Shown: positions 5,345-8,512 of the stretch, in pieces
Numbering within the stretch: the first letter of the stretch is position 1
Layout: the number at the start of each line of letters is the position of its first letter
Source of the DNA: Deltaproteobacteria bacterium
GTDB taxonomy: Bacteria > Desulfobacterota_B > Binatia > UBA9968
Length of the DNA: 8,512 bases
NCBI GenBank assembly: GCA_016193385.1
Contig: JACPSF010000256.1
Coordinates: 1-8,512, forward strand
Reading direction: 5' to 3'
Translations under genes and position numbers: made by a program
The notes under the pieces: generated by a model
Told to the model about the DNA's origin: nothing
Databases searched by the model: none
What the model saw: the letters and a program-made list of their open reading frames with translations, nothing else

Positions 5345-7075
5345 TCAGTTTTGCCGCGGCCTTGCTCCGGGTCTCCGCGCTCGAGGCTTAGCCGAAGGGC
5401 CGCTGCCGCGCAGGACTTTTCCCGGGCGCGCGCCCGTGAGCTTTCCGCTCTCCAGGATGACTTCACCGTTCACCACCACCAGCCGAATCCCCTCCGCCCG
5501 CTGAACCAGGCGCGCGGCGCCTCCCGGCAAATCGTGCACGAGCTCGGGCTCGTAGGGCGCGACAGTTGCCGGGTCAAAGACCACCACGTCCGCAGTCATT
5601 CCCGGGCGCAGGAGCCCGCGGTCCGGTATGCCGAAAATCTGTGCCTGCATCCAGGTCAACTTCCGCACGGCTGCTTCCATGGGCAGCGCCTTGCGCTCGC
5701 GGACATAGGTAGCCAGCAACCCAGTGCAATAACCAAAACCAGCGTCGATCGCCAAATGAGCGCCGGCATCCGATTGCCCTAAAACCGTATAGGGGCTGGC
5801 GACAATCTGGCCCACCGCCTCCGGGTCACCGTTTGTCGTTTGGGTTTGAAATCTCGTCTCAAGATCTTCCTCGAGGGCGAGATCAAGGAAGGCATCCAGG
5901 ACCTCTTTCCCCTGAGAGCGGGCCAGATCGGCCACGCTCCAACCGCGTACATAGGCGTTGCGCTCCAGTGCGGGTTTGACGATGTACACCAGGTCCCAGC
6001 GCTTATGGAAGGTACCGGGCTTGGGATCCTCAACCGCTTCCCCGCAAAGTTTTGCACGCACCTCTGGGCTCAGAAATAACTCCCTACGCGTCTCGAGAGG
6101 ACTTAACATGACGGATCTCCACGTGGGAAATTCGTCGAACTCCTGGGCGTCCTTCAAGGTAAAGCGATTATTGAACGCGCGCGCGTTCGTGTTGGCCCAT
6201 GCGCGGGCACCACGCCTGAAGGCCTGCTCTGTTGCCTGCAAGAGCTCGCGCCACTGGCTAGGATTAGACCAGCTATGAAGGATCCCGTTCCACACCACCG
6301 GCCGTCCGCTCTGCAGAGAGAAGTCCGCGATCCGGGCGATCCTGGCCGGACCTTGGGGCGCCGAACTCATTTGAATCACGCCGCGATTGAGCTCTGAGAG
6401 CGCCTGCCCGAGGGCCTCGATTTCGGCTGCGTCGGCCATCCGGCTAGGCAAAGGTTTGCCATCGTCCCGAATGTGACGGGGATTTTGATTGGTGGAAAAT
6501 CCGAGCACGCCGGCGCGCATCGCGTCGCGAAGCAGCGCCTGCATCGCACCAACCTCCCCAGCCGTTGCCGTCCGCTCCACCGAGTCTTCGCCCATGACGT
6601 ACTGCCTCAGCGCGCAGTGACCCACCAGCACTCCAACGTTGAGCGCGGGGCGGATCCGTTCCAGGGCCTCCAGGTATCCCGCTGCATCGATCCAACCCCA
6701 ATCCACGGCAGCCCGGAGAAGACTCATTTCCATCCCTTCAACCCGGGCAAACGTATGGAGCAATGTATCGCGGTCCTCCGGCTTACAGGGGGCGAGACTC
6801 AAACCGCAATTGCCCATCACCACCGTGGTCACCCCGTGATACGACGAGCTTGTGACCAGGGGATCCCAGAGGATCTGAGCGTCCATGTGGGTATGGGAAT
6901 CGATAAATCCGGGCGCCATGGCCAGACCTTCGGCGTGAAATTCCCGTCGGGCGGGGCCGACGCGCCCCCCGACTTCGATCAAGCGCTCTCCCTGAATCGC
7001 CACGTCTCCTATGTACCCGGGCATTCCCGATCCGTCGAAAATAGTCGCCCCGCGGATTGCAATATCAAACGGCAT
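5345..7075 (-). CDS. Amidohydrolase, N-acyl-D-amino-acid deacylase (D-aminoacylase)-like
   Basis: Metal-dependent hydrolase of the amidohydrolase superfamily, 576 residues from ATG at 7075 (AAGGAG with a 6-base gap; GTG at 7078 is too close). It has the N-terminal beta sandwich (FDIAIRGATIFDGSG, residues 3-17), then the barrel with metal ligands HTHMD (His61, His63), GNCG (Cys90, matching the bridging Cys of D-aminoacylase), a VGHCALR segment (His153), ILHSW (His267) and the catalytic Asp436 in QSDAGAH. A C-terminal sandwich follows (GMTADVVVFDP, VVVNGEVILESGK). The place where D-aminoacylases carry a ligand His (the T/S-H-M-R-x-E strand) appears to read VIQMSSAP (about 233-240), without His. 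The substrate may therefore be another N-acyl, amide or lactam compound. The last 25 residues are basic and low in complexity. It follows the FAD dehydrogenase by 26 nt and precedes the ABC genes. Confidence 0.82.
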   Translation of the reverse strand: MPFDIAIRGATIFDGSGMPGYIGDVAIQGERLIEVGGRVGPARREFHAEGLAMAPGFIDSHTHMDAQILWDPLVTSSSYHGVTTVVMGNCGLSLAPCKPEDRDTLLHTFARVEGMEMSLLRAAVDWGWIDAAGYLEALERIRPALNVGVLVGHCALRQYVMGEDSVERTATAGEVGAMQALLRDAMRAGVLGFSTNQNPRHIRDDGKPLPSRMADAAEIEALGQALSELNRGVIQMSSAPQGPARIARIADFSLQSGRPVVWNGILHSWSNPSQWRELLQATEQAFRRGARAWANTNARAFNNRFTLKDAQEFDEFPTWRSVMLSPLETRRELFLSPEVRAKLCGEAVEDPKPGTFHKRWDLVYIVKPALERNAYVRGWSVADLARSQGKEVLDAFLDLALEEDLETRFQTQTTNGDPEAVGQIVASPYTVLGQSDAGAHLAIDAGFGYCTGLLATYVRERKALPMEAAVRKLTWMQAQIFGIPDRGLLRPGMTADVVVFDPATVAPYEPELVHDLPGGAARLVQRAEGIRLVVVNGEVILESGKLTGARPGKVLRGSGPSAKPRARRPGARPRQN

Positions 7076-7101
7076 CACGGACTCCTTTTAATGTGTTTGG
7101 A

Positions 7102-8512
7102 TCACAAAGCGAGGGAACGCCCCGCGGCGTCCTGGGCGGCGAGCCAGCCGAACGTCATGCCCCCTGCAAGGCTCAGCCCGGCCTGGTAGCCGACACCGAC
7201 GTGTAGCCACGCCGCCACCTCGCCGCAAGCGTAAAGGCCCGGGATCGGATGCCCGCGCAAGTGGATCACCTGCGCACGGTTATTGGTCAGTAGGCCAACC
7301 GAGTTCCCCTCGATGGGGAACATTTCCAGGCCGAAAAACGGCGGCTCCGAGACCGCGCCGAGGTTCGGGTTGCTCTGGGTCGAGTCCCCGGCGGCCTGCC
7401 GCGACCACGGGAGACTACCCCGCTCGAAATCGGGGTCGTGACCGGCCGGAACGAATCCATTAAAGCGCTGCACGCTCGCGGCCAAAGCCGCGCCATCCAA
7501 TCCCAGACGCTCGGCCAGCTCGGCGACGGTGCGCCCGCGCGCAAGCCAATCCGGAGGCTCAGTGCCGGGCGGCAGAGGCGGCAATCCGTATTTGGCAAGA
7601 TACTGGGAGTCGAAGATGAAATAGCACGGCACATTCAACAAGCGGTGTAACCGGGCGTCGAAGTGACGGAGTTTGGACGCCACATCCCCGAACGATGACT
7701 CGTCGGCAAAGCGTTGCCCTCCGCGGTTGACCAGCAGGCTATGGGGATAAGCCACTTCGCGCGAGCCGGCGCTGCGCATGAAGGGTCTCCCGTCAATCGT
7801 TTCGCCCTTGACGTGGTAGCCTAACTTCAGACTCAGATTCCAGTGCATGACCGTGAAAGCCGCGCCGTGCTCAAGCGCCATCACCAAACCATCGCCCTGG
7901 TTGCGGGGGGCGCCTCGAGGCGGCCAGGAGTTGAACTCATCGAACCAGCCCATGAGGCGAGGGTTCCCATCATACTGGCCGGTGGCCAGTACCACACCGC
8001 ACCGCGCGCGAAGATTGCGAGTCCTGCCCTCGCTTTCCACTTCCAGGCCAACGACGCGGCTGTCTTCCAGGATCAAACGGTTGACCCGCGTCTCAGGCCT
8101 GACCAAGACCCCGCGGTCCAAAACAGCCTTGAGAAAATAGCCAGCGAGCCCGCCGCCGAAGGTGCGGATGTCCTTCGCCTCGCGCTCCGCGATCACCGCA
8201 TGGTCCCACTGGCGATAACCGGCCCGCCCACCCCACACCGCCATCTCCTCGAATGTCACCCGGCCGTGGCCATACGGTGTGAGCTCCAGACGCTTCTGCC
8301 AGGGTCCGAGACTCGCGGCAGAAAAAGGTTGCACCTGATGGCTCCGCCCCTTGGGTTTCGATCCGGCGCCCAGCGGGTAATAGTGATCCGGCAGCCCTTC
8401 CACGACATAGAACGGAACCGCCACTGCTTTGGCAAAGAAATTTAGGGCTTGTGGGGAATGCTCGACGAAACTGGCCGTGACCGAGGGATCGTTACGCCCT
8501 CCTCCCAGGTAG
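7102..8512 (-). CDS. FAD-dependent dehydrogenase, fumarate reductase/3-ketosteroid dehydrogenase family (5' end outside window)
   Basis: Flavoprotein of the FAD-binding-2 family (fumarate/tricarballylate/ketosteroid dehydrogenase group), which adds or removes hydrogen at C=C bonds. The frame stays open to the right edge, beginning YLGGGRNDPSVTASFVEHSP. The GxGxxG dinucleotide motif and true start are therefore beyond the window, and the internal GTG at 8424 is not the start. Seen here: the RTFGGGLAGYFLKAVLDRGV segment, VVGLEVE then GVVLATGQYDGNP (FAD-contacting strand), VNRGGQRFADES (substrate domain), and the C-terminal FAD motif GLYACGEVAAWLHVGVGYQAG with LSLAGG after it. About 470 codons are present; relatives have about 480-560 residues. 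The substrate and active-site residues cannot be fixed by eye. It is first in the window of a run with the amidohydrolase (26 nt downstream), so likely the same pathway. Confidence 0.85.
   Translation of the reverse strand, partial: YLGGGRNDPSVTASFVEHSPQALNFFAKAVAVPFYVVEGLPDHYYPLGAGSKPKGRSHQVQPFSAASLGPWQKRLELTPYGHGRVTFEEMAVWGGRAGYRQWDHAVIAEREAKDIRTFGGGLAGYFLKAVLDRGVLVRPETRVNRLILEDSRVVGLEVESEGRTRNLRARCGVVLATGQYDGNPRLMGWFDEFNSWPPRGAPRNQGDGLVMALEHGAAFTVMHWNLSLKLGYHVKGETIDGRPFMRSAGSREVAYPHSLLVNRGGQRFADESSFGDVASKLRHFDARLHRLLNVPCYFIFDSQYLAKYGLPPLPPGTEPPDWLARGRTVAELAERLGLDGAALAASVQRFNGFVPAGHDPDFERGSLPWSRQAAGDSTQSNPNLGAVSEPPFFGLEMFPIEGNSVGLLTNNRAQVIHLRGHPIPGLYACGEVAAWLHVGVGYQAGLSLAGGMTFGWLAAQDAAGRSLAL

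Noticed and set aside
5024..5782. Long plus-strand frame of 252 codons
   Set aside because: Antisense of the permease and amidohydrolase, with Arg/His/Pro-rich low-quality sequence and no ribosome site; a shadow of the high-GC genes.
1..8512. CRISPR arrays, insertion sequences, tRNA or rRNA genes
   Set aside because: No repeat-spacer pattern, transposase-like frame, terminal repeats or cloverleaf sequence was noticed on reading both strands.

Overview
The window looks like one contig of a Gram-negative-type bacterium of medium to high GC. One protein has a Sec-type signal peptide, and there is an importer of the SsuBC/TauBC kind. The organism probably decodes UGA as selenocysteine. The mix of genes (solute-uptake ABC genes, a D-aminoacylase-like amidohydrolase, a large FAD dehydrogenase, a selenoprotein peroxiredoxin) recalls environmental lineages such as Desulfobacterota/Binatota, Methylomirabilota or Rokubacteria. 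That placement is an impression, not a result.

Left part (1-1649, minus strand): the N-terminal 153 codons of a PhnD-like periplasmic binding protein, resembling the clade annotated as putative selenate-binding proteins, lie downstream of a LysR-type regulator gene. The 233-nt gap between them (462-694) holds two near-identical T-N11-A dyads (518-532 and 641-655) and a TTGACA promoter facing the binding protein. The binding protein appears to start at a non-canonical ATC codon.

Middle (1665-3534): a plus-strand pair encodes a YgfZ/GcvT-like folate-binding Fe-S maintenance protein and a Rieske ferredoxin. Converging on them from the minus strand is a peroxiredoxin whose peroxidatic residue is encoded by an in-frame TGA (3394-3396), followed by a convincing bacterial SECIS hairpin (3348-3376). 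The conserved parts of the Rieske and peroxiredoxin genes meet with essentially no intergenic DNA near 3141/3142. Neither gene has a stop codon at its expected end, so each frame runs on antisense to its neighbour.

Right part (3613-8512, minus strand, read right to left): a likely operon of a 5'-truncated FAD-binding dehydrogenase, an N-acyl-D-amino-acid deacylase-like amidohydrolase, an ABC permease and an ABC ATPase. It looks like uptake plus degradation of an unidentified organic compound. Its own binding protein is not in the window.

The main point of interest is a possible small selenium locus: a regulator, a selenate-type binding protein with matched operators, and a selenoprotein peroxiredoxin, within 3.5 kb.
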